From: Sepioteuthis lessoniana
Lineage: Eukaryota; Mollusca; Cephalopoda; Myopsida; Loliginidae
NCBI GenBank assembly: GCA_963585895.1
Contig: OY757904.1
Coordinates: 85,560,543 to 85,624,542, forward strand
DNA: 64,000 nucleotides
Direction: 5' to 3'
Positions 53,625 through 64,000 of the stretch are shown one piece after another. The first letter of the stretch is position 1. Each line of letters starts with the position of its first letter. A program made the translations under genes and the position numbers. The notes under the pieces are model-generated. The model ran no database searches. It had not been told where the DNA came from and worked only from the letters and a program-made list of their open reading frames with translations.

Positions 53625-54099
53625 TACTGGCGACGAGGAACTCGAACGAAAAAAGGGGCTCTCCAACAAGCAAAAGGGGTTAATCGAACAACATACTGGC
53701 GAATATACATCGCAACAACAAAGAGATACCCAAATACAAGTGAGGCCACAACAGTTATTTAATTCATGTTATGCCTTCTTAAGTTTCTGGGCGTTGATAT
53801 TGGTTGGGTTCCTCCTATTGCATTTGGAAGCGGTTTTCACGATTGCACGCCTTTTTCGCTAATGTCTCCCATGGGACTCTTGGTTTAGCTCTTTGTTTAA
53901 TTGGTATGCATTCTGCTGCCGCTTCTAAGTGGGTATTGACGAAGTTCTCATATTTGTCATTCGGAGGAGATGTTTCTGATATCTCCTGAAGAGTATCGAA
54001 TTTGTTTCTTAGTGTTAGCGTATATTTATCTCTAATATCCCTGTTTTTAAGCAGGGACCAGTCATAGTATACGGTTGCTATTGTTCGGGCCGTATTCCT

Positions 54100-54630
54100 T
54101 CATAGGCTCAGTCGTATCTTTGCCGTGACAATTCGGTGATCGGAGGATACACCTTCAAAAGAGGAAAATGCCTCGCAATTCAATGCGCTATAATTCCATT
54201 TCTTATTTAAAAAGACGTACTCTATCTGTGATTGAGTATTATTTGCATAGATGTAGGTCCATAATTTTCCCTTTCTTTTCTGAAATTTAGTATTGAGGCA
54301 TGTTGATCTATTTTCTAGCCTGAAATATGTTAGATGTTCTCCATTTCTGTTTGACAAGTTGTGTAAGCTGGATTTGTGGTTTACACTTTTGCCAATTCGG
54401 GCATTCATGTCTCCACCGATGAGGAGAACGTTGTGTTTCGGTATGCTACGAACAAGGAGGGATAGCCGGTTATAGAAGGCGATGAGGTCCGTTTCTTCAC
54501 TAATATTAGTAGGGCTGTAGCAGGAGATGGTTGTTGCGCTGCGGTTGCCATCAGGTGTATCTCCCATTATCCTCTGTTGTATTTTCTCGATGGTATTTAA
54601 TGATTTTAGGGCCCGTGATCTTATAAGCAT
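54100..54630 (-). CDS. APE-type endonuclease of the RTE-like LINE
   Basis: A 176-codon frame on the minus strand. The endonuclease nicks the target to prime reverse transcription. Seen are TTISCYSPTNISEETDLIAF, NVLLIGGDMNARIGK (catalytic GDxN), LWTYIYANNTQSQIEYVFLN (family DY replaced by EY) and FEGVSSDHRIVTAKIRLSL (terminal SDHR, catalytic). Upstream on the same strand (54940-54650) the N-terminus IATFNVRTLNRIG-type sequence and IQEHKYIH occur with stops. Fragment of a dead LINE. Confidence 0.88.
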   Translation of the reverse strand: MLIRSRALKSLNTIEKIQQRIMGDTPDGNRSATTISCYSPTNISEETDLIAFYNRLSLLVRSIPKHNVLLIGGDMNARIGKSVNHKSSLHNLSNRNGEHLTYFRLENRSTCLNTKFQKRKGKLWTYIYANNTQSQIEYVFLNKKWNYSALNCEAFSSFEGVSSDHRIVTAKIRLSL

Positions 54631-54959
54631 ACCTACACCTCCTATTGTGGCATTGACAGAGGGTTTTTTTGCAGAAGTAGAGACAAACGTCCATCCATTA
54701 CCAGTATCGTGATATTTAATATCTTCTCTGTGAATGTATTTGTGTTCTTGTATGTATATTATGTTATGATCTACGCAGAAGCTGTCAGCTCCAGTAGTTG
54801 GCCTATTCTATTCAAAGTTCTAACGTTGAATGTCGCTATTTGTATTGTGCTTATGCATTTTAGTCATTTTTGTTTTAGTTTGAGCTCTGAGGCCAGGGTC
54901 CCAACAGGACGCACGCTTTTTTATCCACGTGAAAAGCGATGCAGTTTAGACAAGTGATT

Positions 54960-55780
54960 TGAGTTTGAGTTATAGTAATTTTTCGATGACTGTGTTTTTA
55001 TTCTCATCTATAGAAGCCACTCTAATAGATGAGCATCAGTAGTTCCCCGATCGAATTATCTGATCCTGGCTGTTGTCCCGTAGGATTCGTATGTCTAGAA
55101 CCTGGTTAGGCATGGTGTGGACCCATCATTGGATTTGTCCGCCTTTACATCCACCATGCTGCTTCCCATGGCTTTCAGGAAAAATATCCTTCCTCCTCCA
55201 GTCTGTATTAAGTTTCAACTTAGTAAAAGTTCACAATTACTTTTTTTTTTAATTTTCATCAGAGTCCTTAGTTCATTACATCCTTATAGGCATTCTATTT
55301 TTACGCCAACTTAGTTTTTTTAAACTCTAATAAATTCCTAAAGTATTAGGATCTCTTACCTCTTTTACATGCTTCAACTGCTACTTGGAATTACGCTATT
55401 GGTGTTTTTGCATTTAAAGCACAGATAATATGTAGCAGTGATTTTACCAAAAATATAATCTTTTATGCATTTTAAAATGACAATATAGTAAGACAAAAAT
55501 ATCTAACCATTAGTTGACCTTTGACAGAGGTAGAGTGGATATGCCTTGCTTTTGGCCGCCGACATCATTTTTATCACCGTCCGTCCATTCTACTGTCGCC
55601 TAGAGTTTCTGAATCTTTCCTCTTTTATACAGACATACACGTGTTTTCTCGCGCCTTAGAGTGGGGAGCGGATCATTCATTTATTCCGTTTTTTCTTTTT
55701 TCCTCCTTTATTTTTATCTAACTATTTCGTCATCTAACACGAAATTCCCAAATTATTCTAACCTTACTCTAACTTTGGTT
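54960..55780 (-). other. 5' region of the inverted LINE half
   Basis: Non-coding on both strands. On the minus strand it leads into the endonuclease ORF. It contains 'ggcgcgagaaaacacgtgta' and a TATA-like 'ctgtataaaagagg' (about 55635), which could be the LINE's own promoter. The join to the plus-strand half is near 55780. Confidence 0.5.
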
Positions 55781-55781
55781 T

Positions 55782-57339
55782 TCAATGGAAACAACATTTC
55801 AAAAATTTACTCAGAAAACCTCCGAAAGTTACGCATGAACCAATCACGAAAATAATTAGTAATCAACAAGACATCAAACTAGGACAGATTACGCAAGAAA
55901 TCGACTCAGTACTAAGAAAAATTAAAAATAGAAAATCAGAAAGACTTGATGAAATACCCCCAGAAGTATGGAAGACCAAGCAATTCGACGACATACTGCT
56001 CCGACACTGTAATGTCGTATATAATCAAAACACTATAGACAGATGGACAAAGAAATGCATCCCCTCTTTCCCTTGGAATAACCAAGAACTACCGAGGTAT
56101 AACCCTTATATCCATAGCGGTCGAGATCTACAATGCTTCACTATGCAACCGCATAGAACCCAAAATTGAGAACATTGGAAGAACCAAAATGGCTTTCGGA
56201 GAAATCGATCCACGACATCACAGATTTTGACTATCCATCGAATTCTAGGTGTACGCGCAAAAAACCTTGACGTAACAATATTGTCGACTTCGCCAATGCC
56301 TTTGACTTCATACACAGAGGAAAGATAAAGCAAATACTTTTTGGTTATGGCCTACTCAAAGAAATCATTACAGCTATAATGATGCTATATAAAACCACGA
56401 AAATAAAACTCTGCTCTCTGGATGGAACACAAACGACTTCAAGTGTGCTACAAGGAGACACATTAGCCCCATACCTGTTTATCATCTGCTTAGACTACGT
56501 GCTTAGAACGTCTATTGATTTAATGAAATATAACGGTTTCAAGCTGGCAAGAGAAAGAAGCAGAAGGTACCCTGCACGAACAATTACGAACGCGAACTAC
56601 AGCGATGACATAGCGCTTCTGGCAAATAAACCCTCCCAAGCCGAATCCCTGTTACATAGCCCGGAACGGACAGCTGCTGGCATAGGTTTTCATGTCAACA
56701 CAGACAAGACGGAATACATGTGCTTTAATTAAAGAGGTGACATCTTCACACTAAAGGATGGGCCTTTGAAACTAGTGGACAAGTTCACCTACCTAGGAAG
56801 CAGTGTCTCGTCAGCCGAGAAAGACATCAACACGCGACTAGCAAAGGCATGGATAGCAATCGATAGGCTATCGGTCATATGGAAGTCAGACCTGACCGAT
56901 AAAATAAAACGCAGTCTTTTCCAAGCAGCGGCCATGTCGATACTGCTTGATGGATGCACTACATGGATGCTAACTAAACGTATGGAGAAAATGCTTGACG
57001 CCAATTACACAAGAATGCTGCGAGCAATATTGAACAAGTCCTGGAGCCAACATCCCACAAAACAGCAGCTATACGGCCACCCATCACGAAAACTATTAAA
57101 GTTAAACGAACCAGACATTCGGGACACTGCTGGAGAAGTAAGGACGAACTCATAAGTGATATACTCTTGTGGACCCCCTCACATGGACGAGCAAAGCAGG
57201 GAGACCAAATAGAACCTATATACAACAGCTCTGTACCGATACAGGAGCTAGCCTTGAAGACTTCCCGGGGGAAATGGACGATAGAGAGAGATGTCGAGAG
57301 AGGGCCAGGGAGATCCGTGCTGGTATCGTGACATGATGA
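55782..57339 (+). pseudogene. reverse transcriptase half of the RTE-like LINE
   Basis: The domain runs from WKQHFKNLLRKPPKV and DEIPPEVWKTKQFDD, through GFRRNRSTTSQILTIHRIL and VLQGDTLAPYLFIICLDYVL, to the catalytic motif NYSDDIALLANKPSQ (normally YADD). It continues with VDKFTYLGSSVSS and MLRAILNKSW, and a GHCW/RPxRTYIQQL C-terminus. Open frames 56379-56732 and 56766-57155 are separated by a stop; the segment 56100-56380 and the last 180 bases contain further stops and shifts. It ends in ATGATGATAA, like the copy at 1143-1500. Confidence 0.9.
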
Positions 57340-57340
57340 T

Positions 57341-57490
57341 AAGACCTAGGCGGAATGGAATAAAATGTCAAAAGAATTTATTTTGAAGACATCCAAATTG
57401 TTTCGAAAGTATGTTGGTACAATAATTGAAAAAAAAACCCAAAAAAACAATGGTAGCCATATTGAGCAAATTTACTGTTTTGTGTCTATT
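57341..57490 (+). pseudogene. right part of the deleted Tc1/mariner-type transposase
   Basis: In frame it reads AEWNKMSKEFILKTSKLFRK then YVGTIIEKK, the C-terminal end of the transposase whose earlier part stops at 46109 (GSLKT). The repeated TAAGACCTAG marks the site where the LINE entered. A terminal repeat of the DNA transposon could not be defined. Confidence 0.7.
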
Positions 57491-57494
57491 TCTT

Positions 57495-58020
57495 TATTTT
57501 GTTGTTTATTTCAAGAATTAAGATTGATGTTGTTTTATAATTGAGTATTCCTAATTTTGCTTCTGCATCAAACAAAAAAGTATTCGATGGAAACAAAAGA
57601 ACTTATAATGAAACCATGAATAATAGCGGATTCCAACGTAAATAAGAATACTTGAATTGAGGAAGAATTAATAAAACTGAACGTAGCAGCGCCATTAATA
57701 AAAATAATTGTATTAGAAATTGTAGTTATAGAAAGGAAGATGGAAGCAATAATAATAATATAAATTAAAATTGTCGGAACAGAAAGAGAAAGGTATTCTG
57801 GTTTAACTCTCCTTCCGGCAAACTTTTTACTATCAATATTAGATACAACATAGTGGAGTTCCTTCCCCACGCGACGTGGATTTTAGAAGAATTACGTCAA
57901 TACCTGGATTTTAGAAGATCGAGACAGTACATCGACAAATCGGGAAAAGATTTTTTTTGTGAATGAAGAAAGAATTGGAAGACCCAGTAAAAATATTATT
58001 TAAAAAAAGAAGCTATAACC
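57495..58020. other. spacer, nothing recognised
   Basis: AT-rich with a short direct repeat 'ctggattttagaaga' variant at about 57878 and 57902. No gene. Confidence 0.45.
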
Positions 58021-58022
58021 AT

Positions 58023-59034
58023 TGTTGTGTTTATGAGTAAGTAGGTTATCGTAAGGTCTGAGAAGGGGTAAAGTTGACAGCCGAGAATGAAATGTTATTT
58101 CATCTTTCCCGCACAATGGAAAAATAACAGAATCCAAATATTTTCTGACGAACTTGGGAAGATATTATTCACACATTACACACCTATGATAAAGGAGTAT
58201 ATCATGTTCGGTTGACACGACCAAAAAATAGTAGAAAGGTGAGAATAGGTCGTTAAAACCCAAAATAATCTAAGATATTTATAACAGGTCTCGCAATATT
58301 AAAGATAAAGAATTTCAGAAAAAAGTACGGTGCTACTGGAGTGGTGGGGGTGAGAGGGAGACGCTGGCGAACAGATACTGCTGAACCCCCCCTCCTTGTA
58401 GTAAACACAGAGAAGCGTCTATTGGGACCAATCAGAATTAAGTGACACCGTCTTCCCTCTAGTGACAGCCATAGGAGCCAAAGAAACAGAGTGGGAGAAG
58501 AAACATTTGCCAGTGACCAATCAGAATGAATTACGAAAAGAAGTGGTCAGGTACGACATGCCCACTAGAGGAAGGGAGGAAAATTGAAGAAAACCAAAAA
58601 AAAGTCGGCAGGTTAAAGAAGAGATTCCAGCTAGCTGCAGAAAAAACAGCTCCGAAAAAAGCCTTGTACTAGATTATCTCTTTACTCTAATTTTCCAACA
58701 AGCTGAAGGAAATTAACAACACGACACTTGAGAAGTGGAAAAAAAGTGGACTGTGAACTTAGGTTAACTCCATAATTCGGGGTGGCTTCGATAAAATACT
58801 GCTGCAATATTTACGAGATATAGAACATTGAAATAGCAACATTTATTTTTTTCTCAACTATTATTATTTTTGTATTAAAACTTTGTTGTTCATTTCAACC
58901 CCGTATTCTGTCGTCTCTGGATTTCGACTTCGATTTGTTTTTGTTTTATTAACGAACTGTCATCTGGCTCGTCATTTCGACTTCTGACGAATTGGTAGAT
59001 ATCAGTTGCCTGGATCAAAAAAAATTACACAACG
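58023..59034 (+). repeat. LTR-like repeat with promoter motifs
   Basis: It starts TGTTGTGTTTATGAG and could end TTACACAACG, giving short inverted ends. Two CCAAT boxes in repeated context 'gaccaatcagaat' (58428 and 58517) and the downstream 'ttggcaggcggctgatacg' (possible primer site) fit a Gypsy or BEL LTR. No partner LTR or coding region is in the window. Fossil fragment. Confidence 0.5.
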
Positions 59035-59039
59035 TTGGC

Positions 59040-59450
59040 AGGCGGCTGATACGACTGATCTCCTATCTGGGAAAATCAAGCATCAATTGATCGAGAGATT
59101 GACTGGGTGACAGGAAGGTACTTCCTAAATCTAATTAATTAGTATTTCCATAGAGAAAATCCGTTAAGCAAAATTTTCAATAGAAATACCGTAAAAATTA
59201 GTTACTCCTGCACTAAGAATATCTCCAAAATTATATATAACAATAAAAGGAAAATAATAGATAAATCACATTTGAAAGATAAGGTGTCTCTTTGTATTTG
59301 TAGAATTAAAAATGAAAGTCCCATGGGTGGAAACGTAATTCTAAAAATGTACTATACCAACCAAACATTTTTCCATGTAATAGAAAAATGATGAAAAGAT
59401 ATATAACATTATTGTACTCATGGCCCCGATACCAGCGCCAAACATGACAT
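59040..59450. other. leader-like remnant after the LTR-like repeat
   Basis: Short AT-rich sequence with no conserved coding block; may be the start of the lost element. Confidence 0.35.
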
Positions 59451-59455
59451 TATGT

Positions 59456-60143
59456 CTGTTACGGTACCAAATATAATACTATACTTGTCATGGTACTTTT
59501 ACTTTGGTCTTATCTGTAGAAATTTTGTTAAGGAACTGGTGATCCTGTTTCACCGAATATCAGCAGCCCTCTGGGGTTACGTGGTGTCCACTATAAAAAG
59601 AGCTCCAACTGGAGATTCTCCCCTTTTTTCCACTCCTAGCGCTGTTAGCAACAGGTCCATTCGTAGTAGCCCTTGACGGCAAACGTATTTGGTATCTTCC
59701 ACCAGCCAGGAGCCAAGAGCGACGAACGCACGTGCTGAGTAAAAAGGAACAGGACACACAGCTAAGTTCCAATAGACATTTTATCTGAAAACCTTACCTT
59801 AAAACTTTACCTTATAAATTTATCTTACACCTTTACCTTATAACTGTACCTTATAACAGCCTTACAACTAAACCTTAAAAACCTTACAAAACCCTACCAC
59901 CTATCTGAACCTTGAACTCTTTTGAACTCTTACATATTCGTTGTTTGTTCCATTTGGTGTAAAAACCCTGTTTATTGTTGTTGTTGTTGTTGTTGTTGTA
60001 TATAAATGTTGTTACACTAAAAGTCGTTCGTCTCCCTTCTTCAAAAGCTGTCACACATCTCCCTACTGCTGTTGAAGTACGGTTTATTCTTTTACAAAAC
60101 GTAGGAATAAACCGGGCTTTTCGGGGCTTATAAAAATCCCCAC
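59456..60143 (+). repeat. possible solo LTR with TATA box and minisatellite
   Basis: It begins TGTTACGGTACC and may end AATCCCCACA. It has TATA-like 'cactataaaaagagc' (about 59590). It also has a stretch of imperfect 'ctttaccttataa' units (59797-59860) and a TTG repeat (59975-59999). No coding part. Ends are not confirmed by a target duplication. Confidence 0.4.
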
Positions 60144-60144
60144 A

Positions 60145-60337
60145 GGTTCATTGGAGCAAGTTGTCTGGGTGTTGGTAACTCAAAGACAAGAAAAACTCTC
60201 TGTTAACAATTAACAATTATTTATTGGAACATATAGGTGTAACAATGATATATCCCATGTTTTTTTTTATTGAAATTGTCGCTTATTTATCCAGATAGGA
60301 ATGTGTTCATTGTTATGAAGATATCCAAGCACAAAAG

Positions 60338-60375
<38 letters not shown>

Positions 60376-61280
60376 CTTGTGAGGTCCCATGAACAGAGAC
60401 ACACTTGCCGCTACAGAGTCACCCATCCTGGGCTCTGTGGATCTCAACTCAACTAACAACCGACTCCCTAACGTCTATCGCCTAAACTGACACAACTTTT
60501 AAAATTCGCTAATTTTTATGTTTTCTAAATTCAGTATATCATTAGTGTAATGTCGTCTCACTAAATTATTAAGGTAAATTTTAACGACACCCCCACATGT
60601 TTGTAGGGTTGGGCGGTCTGCTAACACCCATTTCTTTCCAGGCTCTCTTTAGCCATGCCTCACCTCGTGGAGACCCGAGTCGCTTCTCCTCGTCTGGCTG
60701 TGCCAAAGTCACTTCTGCCTCGTGAAGACCCTATTCACTTTTGCTTCGTCTAGGTGTGCCGAAGTCACATCTCCCTCTCTCCGTCCCAAGTCCCGTGCCC
60801 AAGTCCCTTCCGTCCTACCTTCTCCCTCTGCCCTCAGCCTCTTTACATCCGGGTGCACGGCTGTCTTGAGGATAACTCATAATTTTCTTATATTATTACG
60901 GTATCTCATCATGATCATCACACGTGTTTCCAACTTTCCATGTTTTCATGTTTCCTCAATCAAACTTATGACAAGACGTGAATCTGTTTCGTTTACATTT
61001 AGTCTTCCTGTATACGTGTGACAGGTGTCTCCTCTCATATTCATTTGTGCACGCTCTTGACCTTTCCAATTTGACTAACATTTCCACTTAAAGATTTTAG
61101 CAAACCAAACAGCTTCCTGCTTGACCAAACTAGATAATGATATAATTAATACAATTAATCATCACAGTAATTAGTTAACATATTGGTATATCTGCACTCA
61201 GCAGGAAACAAAGATGGTATAACTATAGGTAATCTTTTATTAATCCGTTACTTAAGAATCAAATAGCTCAGTCTAATTGG
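60145..61280. other. repeat-like spacer with a 55-bp tandem duplication
   Basis: Contains a TA/GA microsatellite (60337-60375) and a 55-bp unit 'cctcgtg(g/a)agaccc...' present twice at 60663-60717 and 60718-60772. The composition changes to GC-mixed around 60600-60860, suggesting LTR or other element DNA. No gene identified. Confidence 0.45.
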
Positions 61281-61283
61281 AGT

Positions 61284-62057
61284 TGTAGCAGAAGGAATTT
61301 TCGTATTTTGGTTTAGCGCGGAATTTAATTCGACGCATAATTTCACCCAATCAGGATGACTTATCCTATTCATCCGGATCTCCTTTCCGGGCACCACAAA
61401 TTGGGGAAGCTGCCAAACACAGCCTTTTCACAGAACAACTTGGTTCTGTACAGACGTCTCACTGGCTGTTCTTCAATAGCAGCAGCAGCAGCATGGACAC
61501 ATGAGGGAACCTATCTAATTTATGGATCACTTGCGTCTATTTCTCTTAGACCAAGGGATCCCAGTTAAATATGAATTAGATAAATTCAATACGCCACACA
61601 CTGGAACAACTTTACGTCACCCCCAAAATTGGCTATGTCGATTGTGATGTCCAATTCCGCTCCAGCACCTAGCGACTACTTCACCTCTGGGCAACATTTT
61701 CTGGAGATCACACGCTTCTCCCTGAAATAACCAGAAACACAAACTCACGGTGACTTCAACGTTTATTTCCTCAAACGGCAAACATGACTTTTGCTCCATA
61801 CGGAGAACATAATCCCTCACACGTCCAACAACATGCGCTGCACACTCTACTCTCTCATAACTCCATTTCGTCTCTTTACTTCTTTCCTTTCCCACGAGGC
61901 TTGCAGCACAAACGCAAACTTTATATTCCATGCGGCCATTAAAAACTATCATAAAAGCATTTCGACATCTTGGAACTTCTCTCCTTTATTTACTTTTAAA
62001 ACTTAGCAAGGAAGTAACTAAACACACACACGCACGATACAACTTTTCCTCGCTAAA
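61284..62057. repeat. second copy of the 801-bp solo-LTR-like unit
   Basis: It starts TGTAGCAGAAGGAATTTTCG, shares 'catttaatttatgga'-type and 'agaccaaggg(t/a)(t/c)cccag' blocks with 39975-40775 and ends CTCGCTAAA. It is more diverged, and no flanking duplication was recognised. Confidence 0.65.
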
Positions 62058-62059
62058 AA

Positions 62060-63295
62060 TAATAGCAATTTTACTCGCTAAAGAGTTTAAAAGATCGTAG
62101 ATTAAATCTACAAATAAAACAGAAATTTATCAAAACATCCTCAACAACAAACAGTTTAAATGGTTGATGTAATTCATGTCTGGAGGAAAAAATTAGCATA
62201 TCAAAATACAAAGACACTAGACGACTATTTAATAAAAGAAATGAACTAATATTAAATGTCGACATAAAGATGGTTTAAATTGATATGATTGTAATGGATA
62301 GGAAAAAAGAAAAGAAAATTAAGATAAAATAGAAATAAATTTTTAAAATGCAGAAACTCCCAGAAACCCCTGACTGGAAATAGGGACAACACATATGCAG
62401 GAAAAGAAAGAGATTTACTCTCACTTAAGCTTTGCCTTTGATGGACCATTTTTCCCTGCTAGCAGGCAGCACACATGTCTGCCCATGTCTTATACTTGGC
62501 ATAAGACTGTGTCTCTCCTAGTAGCCATCTCTGTTACCAGCAACTCACGATTAAAAACACTAAATGATGAACCTATCTACAAGCCATCTCTGTTACCAGC
62601 AACATATGACTAAAAAGGAGAGCATGGGTGTAGAATCAAATTTGCTGATATATATATATATATATATATATATCTGTTTATGTGAATATACATACATACA
62701 TATATATATATTGTTTTTAAAACTGTGTTCCAAATAAAATATTTTAAAAATGATCAAAATATTTTAAAATCCTAAAAAAGAGGACCCTTTATTTTGATCA
62801 CATTTCTTCAGAGAATTATATTAGTGAAAACAATTTTACATCATTGGAAATTAACATGGGATATTGTGCATAGAGAAAGCCTGGAGGGAGGAAGAAAACT
62901 AATAAAAAAGTTACCATCAGCCAGAAGAGGTAGCATAGGTGATAATGTTTTCTTCACATGGTCCAATGAGTCTTTGAAAAGTAATGTTGTATAAAATTGT
63001 TTGTGGATACAAAATTCAGGTTTATGCCTTGTTATAAGCAAGGCTTCCAGTATTGACTATTGAAATTCATTATTTGAATTAGTGAGGATGGTAAACATTG
63101 TGGGCTTATATGTGACCGTGAAATTCAGATTGTTCAATTGGTGACAAGCAATGGCAAAATATGAACTTTGATTGCTCACTGCTGCAGTATAGCTCGAAGT
63201 ACTTGTGTGGATATTTGAGGGAATATGCTGATTTATTCATATATCTAATCTGAGTTGTGTGACCAATTATATTTGCATGAAAAATTTTAGGTAAG

Positions 63296-63331
<36 letters not shown>

Positions 63332-63700
63332 CCTGATTGATTTTACATTGGTCAGACATCTTACCCCTGACCATCATCATTTTCAGTGTAAGTGAAGGAA
63401 TTTTTTACAAATATCTTTCTACAAATATGTTTTCAGCTACCTGAAGGGCTCAATTCTTGAGAAGAACATTTCAGTGTATTTGGCACCTCTCAAATTTCCC
63501 CATTAGAGTACTCAACCCATGCAGAGGAGCAAAAATATATATATATATTGTGATCCACAGACAGATTATTTCATTGTATCACAACTCTTCAGTGTGGTTA
63601 GAGCTGCAAGATGCTTCAAAGCTGGAATCAAAAGACAGCTGACTTTATGTCAGTTGGACAGCTTAGCCCAGAGCCATCATCATTCTCAGCATAATATATA
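62060..63700. other. microsatellite-rich spacer, no gene
   Basis: TA repeats at 62649-62673, 62698-62711, 63298-63327 and 63534-63549. A short local duplication 'aagccatctctgttaccagcaac' type occurs at 62521 and 62580. Two similar patches with 'accatcatcattttcag' and 'gccatcatcattctcag' (63370, 63671) flank TA tracts. No coding region. Confidence 0.5.
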
Positions 63701-63702
63701 TA

Positions 63703-64000
63703 TGTTATATTTTGACCTTCGACCCGGCCCCAAAATGCTATTCCAAGGTGATACACCGGAAGGAAGTGACACATTCCAATGGCCAGTAATCAAAAGAGAT
63801 CGTGTGGGCGGATTAAGGCTTAAGATATGGGACAAGGTGAAGGTCCCATCGTGCCACTACAGTGATGCACCGGAAGAGAGTAACCATGACAGTTATTTCC
63901 GCTTGATGACGATTAAACATTCGATTTCAAAGATCCAGTGGGCAATCGTGTGGGCGTTGAATTATTATATAATTGAGTTGAGTTGGGTGCCAAAGCAGTT
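63703..64000 (+). repeat. LTR-like repeat at the window edge, same family as 27906-28437
   Basis: It begins TGTTATATTTTGACCTTCGA after a TA tract and runs off the window. From about 63800 it matches the reverse complement of 28437-28220, including 'gatgcaccggaagagagt', 'cagttatttccgcttgatga' and the TATA-like 'attattatataatt'. It gives the probable start of this LTR-like family, which the 28 kb copy lacks. Confidence 0.65.

Larger units (their letters stand above)
46250..53753 (+). mobile_element. Gypsy LTR retrotransposon (fossil) nested in the LINE, TSD GTTAT
   Basis: Left LTR 46250-46458 (TGTTGTGGGAGTC...), right LTR 53407-53624, then a second stretch of element leader to 53753 ending CCACAACA. 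GTTAT flanks it at 46245-46249 and 53754-53758. A primer-site candidate starts TACTGGCGACGAGG. Parts in order are gag (46933-47698), zinc knuckle (about 47846-47943), protease (about 48040-48290), reverse transcriptase (48510-48635 and 49884-50500), RNase H (50500-51000) and integrase (52240-53389). It is broken in several places, and two solo-LTR-like units lie inside. It is of the same lineage as the element at 30270-35032. Confidence 0.88.
46110..57339. mobile_element. RTE-like LINE with inverted 5' half, interrupted by a Gypsy element
   Basis: The 3' half (reverse transcriptase, 55782-57339) is on the plus strand. The 5' half (5' region, endonuclease, linker; 55780 down to 53759, then 46249 down to 46110) is on the minus strand. 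The linker stops at IAWQTVNKVHRKKSTAKAKL plus KAT near 46110, and the plus-strand half starts near WKQHFKNLLRKPPKV, only a few codons further on in the family. This is the arrangement produced by twin priming. Flanks carry TAAGACCTAG. Stops and small shifts show it is inactive. Confidence 0.85.

Noticed and set aside
53083-53673. 196-codon minus-strand frame
   Set aside because: Opposite strand of Gypsy integrase end and LTR; a shadow frame.

Overview
This is a stretch of animal (metazoan) nuclear DNA. It is AT-rich, with long introns, many TA microsatellites, tRNA-headed SINEs, LINEs, Tc1/mariner transposons and Gypsy-type LTR elements. The repeat families and the diverged invertebrate version of the one host gene look most like a mollusc, probably a cephalopod such as an octopus. 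That assignment is inference from remembered families; no search was run.

The only host gene I can name is RGP1 on the minus strand. RGP1 is the arrestin-like partner of RIC1 in the guanine-nucleotide exchange complex for RAB6 at the Golgi. Its probable non-coding first exon and promoter lie near 24.6-24.8 kb. Six coding exons at 21270-21161, 20929-20775, 19460-19377, 13588-13439, 3589-3449 and 1729-1602 keep one reading frame across their junctions and give the first 256 codons. The C-terminal third lies beyond base 1. Its introns hold SINEs, a Jockey-like LINE at about 14.5-18.3 kb and mariner copies at about 2.7, 8.9 and 16.7 kb.

From 24.8 to 27.6 kb is unassigned sequence, including a promoter-like patch at 25.4-26.0 kb and a strong AT-rich hairpin. 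A third mariner copy, interrupted by an LTR-like repeat, sits at 27.6-29.2 kb. From 30.0 to 40.9 kb lies a CsRn1-type Gypsy element (tRNA-Trp primer site, CHCC gag knuckle). Its 5' LTR is interrupted by a second Gypsy element on the opposite strand, and its 3' LTR by a solo-LTR-like unit. Then come TA and CT microsatellites, a fold-back repeat (41.8-42.2 kb) and a nearly complete Tc1 element (42.3-43.8 kb).

From 45.8 to 57.5 kb is a deep nest. A deleted Tc1/mariner remnant was split by an RTE-like LINE whose 5' half is inverted (flanking repeat TAAGACCTAG). A Gypsy element then entered the LINE (flanking repeat GTTAT), and two solo-LTR-like units entered that Gypsy element. The last 6.5 kb is LTR-like fragments and microsatellites, ending in a copy of the LTR-like repeat found inside the 28 kb mariner.

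The main points of interest are structural. They are the four-level nest with target duplications visible at each datable level, mariner copies with an extra terminal repeat beyond a short captured flank, the twin-priming signature of the LINE, the extended 3' end of the Gypsy element in the nest, and two Gypsy insertions that share the same target duplication. I found no CRISPR array, no operon, no authentic tRNA or rRNA gene and no convincing new protein system.
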